From Planctomycetota bacterium (lineage in GTDB: Bacteria > Planctomycetota > Brocadiia > SM23-32), in the NCBI GenBank assembly GCA_018400625.1, contig JAGYMJ010000550.1, forward strand, positions 1 through 5,967: a stretch of DNA of 5,967 bases, written 5' to 3'. How positions within the stretch are numbered: the stretch's first letter is position 1; every line of letters starts with the position of its first letter. The notes beneath the pieces were generated by a model. That model saw nothing but the letters and a program-made list of their open reading frames with translations. It had not been told where the DNA came from and searched no databases. Made by a program: the position numbers and the translations under genes. Shown here piece after piece: positions 5,070-5,967 of the stretch.

Positions 5070-5967
5070 TCATATGACCATTCCCGGGGGTATAACGGCA
5101 TTTTTAGGTATAACGACAATTCCGTCACGCACGGAATAGAGTGCGTTGTCTTCGTCTTTCCGATCCCCATTTTGTGGAATTCGTACATTATTGCCGATAC
5201 TGGCATTCTTGTCAATAATACAGTTTTCCAGCACACAGTCACTGCCAATTCCAACGGGAGGCAATTCGGAACCGAAGGCGTTTTTGTGCCGACGTGAATT
5301 ACTCATAAAATCAGCTCCCATGATTATCGAACGCTTGACTTCCACATTTTCTCCTATCCGGGTACGCAAGCCTATAACGGATTGAAATATATTCTTGCCG
5401 GCTATATTCGAACCGCTGCCGATAATCGAACGGTTGATATTGCAATTTTTAATGACAGGCAAAGGTAAAAAGCGGGGGTGGGTATAGATGGGGCTGTTTT
5501 CTGCATGTATTTCAAATCCTGGTTCATGACTTGCGAATGATAGATTCGCCTTGTAAAAGTGTCTGATTGTACCGACGTCCTGCCAGTAACCGTAAAATAC
5601 ATCCGTGTTGAAGCTGTATTCTTGTGCACAATGGGGGAAAATCTCGCTGCCGAAATCATCGCACTTATTCATCCTGTTCAGTGCTTCCACCAAAATGTCG
5701 GTATTGAAAATGTAAATGCCCAGTGAGGCAAGATATACACCTGTCTGACCATTTTTCTGTTTTTCTTTTAGAACAGTGTCAATGAATTTTGGTGACAGTT
5801 CGTCCAAATCGGGTTTTTCCACAAAATCACGTACGAGGCCGCTCCGGTCGCGGCTAAGTATTCCAAAGGTCTTTGTATCTTCCCGAAAAACCGGTTTGCA
5901 GCATACCGTAGCATCGGCATGACTTTCGATATGAGAGCGAACAAGCCGCCTGAAATCCATACGGTAG
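5070..5967 (-). CDS. glgC: Glucose-1-phosphate adenylyltransferase (ADP-glucose pyrophosphorylase), 5'-truncated by window edge
   Basis: The enzyme makes ADP-glucose from ATP and glucose-1-phosphate for glycogen synthesis in the cytoplasm. The frame stays open past the ATG at 5960 to the window edge (codons Tyr-Arg precede it), and these align with the Tyr-Lys just after the catalytic Asp142 of E. coli GlgC. That ATG is therefore internal and roughly 144 N-terminal residues, including the nucleotide-binding loop, lie outside. Counting from that Met: FVEKP at 46-50 (Lys49 aligns with the glucose-1-phosphate-binding Lys195 of E. coli), LASLGIYIF at 78-86, DFGSEIFP at 102-109, YWQDVGT at 125-131, then a left-handed beta-helix from about 165 to 262 and the ending RDGIVVIPKNAVIPPGMVI. 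Motifs such as SPIYTHPRFLP, MGADF and the C-terminal ending look more like cyanobacterial and plant enzymes than E. coli GlgC. The stop (TGA) is 36 bases before the next gene. Family assignment is very secure; subtype is from memory of motifs. Confidence 0.95.
   Translation of the reverse strand, partial: YRMDFRRLVRSHIESHADATVCCKPVFREDTKTFGILSRDRSGLVRDFVEKPDLDELSPKFIDTVLKEKQKNGQTGVYLASLGIYIFNTDILVEALNRMNKCDDFGSEIFPHCAQEYSFNTDVFYGYWQDVGTIRHFYKANLSFASHEPGFEIHAENSPIYTHPRFLPLPVIKNCNINRSIIGSGSNIAGKNIFQSVIGLRTRIGENVEVKRSIIMGADFMSNSRRHKNAFGSELPPVGIGSDCVLENCIIDKNASIGNNVRIPQNGDRKDEDNALYSVRDGIVVIPKNAVIPPGMVI

Noticed and set aside
5089..5115. Direct repeat GGTATAACG 18 bases apart at the glgC end
   Set aside because: It encodes two successive Val-Ile-Pro turns of the conserved C-terminal segment, so protein constraint explains it.
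5070..5960. The ATG at 5958-5960 as the true start of glgC
   Set aside because: The frame continues upstream to the edge with Tyr-Arg codons that match the family, and the nucleotide-binding N-terminal part is missing, so the ATG is an internal Met.

Overview
The window holds four genes, all read on the minus strand and packed head to tail from high to low coordinates: the C-terminal two thirds of an ADP-glucose pyrophosphorylase (glgC, cut by the right edge), an exported protein with the sequence signatures of a SpoIVB-type S55 serine peptidase, an exported seven-bladed beta-propeller protein with C-terminal beta-sandwich domains, and an activator ATPase of the 2-hydroxyacyl-CoA dehydratase (BadF/BadG/HgdC) family. 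Gaps between them are 36, 18 and 0 bases, so a single transcript over at least the last three genes is likely. There are no RNA genes, insertion sequences, CRISPR arrays or integrases that I can support.

Organism: a bacterium of moderate GC content. The set of genes (plant/cyanobacterium-like GlgC, secreted S55 protein, secreted propeller with Ig-like domains, oxygen-sensitive Fe-S activator) fits an anaerobic or facultative member of one of the less-cultivated bacterial phyla better than a model enterobacterium or Bacillus. This is an impression from gene content; nothing in the window fixes the phylum.

Layout: 5070-5967 glgC (partial); 5034-5069 AT-rich gap without a clear ribosome binding site; 3045-5033 S55-like exported protein; 3036-3040 ribosome binding site that decides the next start; 942-3026 propeller protein, with a perfect 11-bp inverted repeat inside it at 2760-2786; 99-941 activase, whose ATG directly abuts the propeller stop codon; 1-98 a non-coding-looking tail that carries an imperfect duplication of the activase 3' end and a short G/C hairpin.

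How the parts may work together: the two exported proteins are adjacent, similar in length, and both have N-terminal signal peptides, so they plausibly act together in the cell envelope. The activase is cytoplasmic and its usual partner, a two-subunit 2-hydroxyacyl-CoA dehydratase, is not in the window; it would be expected beyond the left edge or elsewhere. The most unusual thing here is the order of the S55 signature blocks: the serine block (GMSGSP) comes about 210 residues before the histidine block (GTLTF...YGHP), the reverse of SpoIVB, which suggests a circularly permuted protease-like fold working with a propeller partner.
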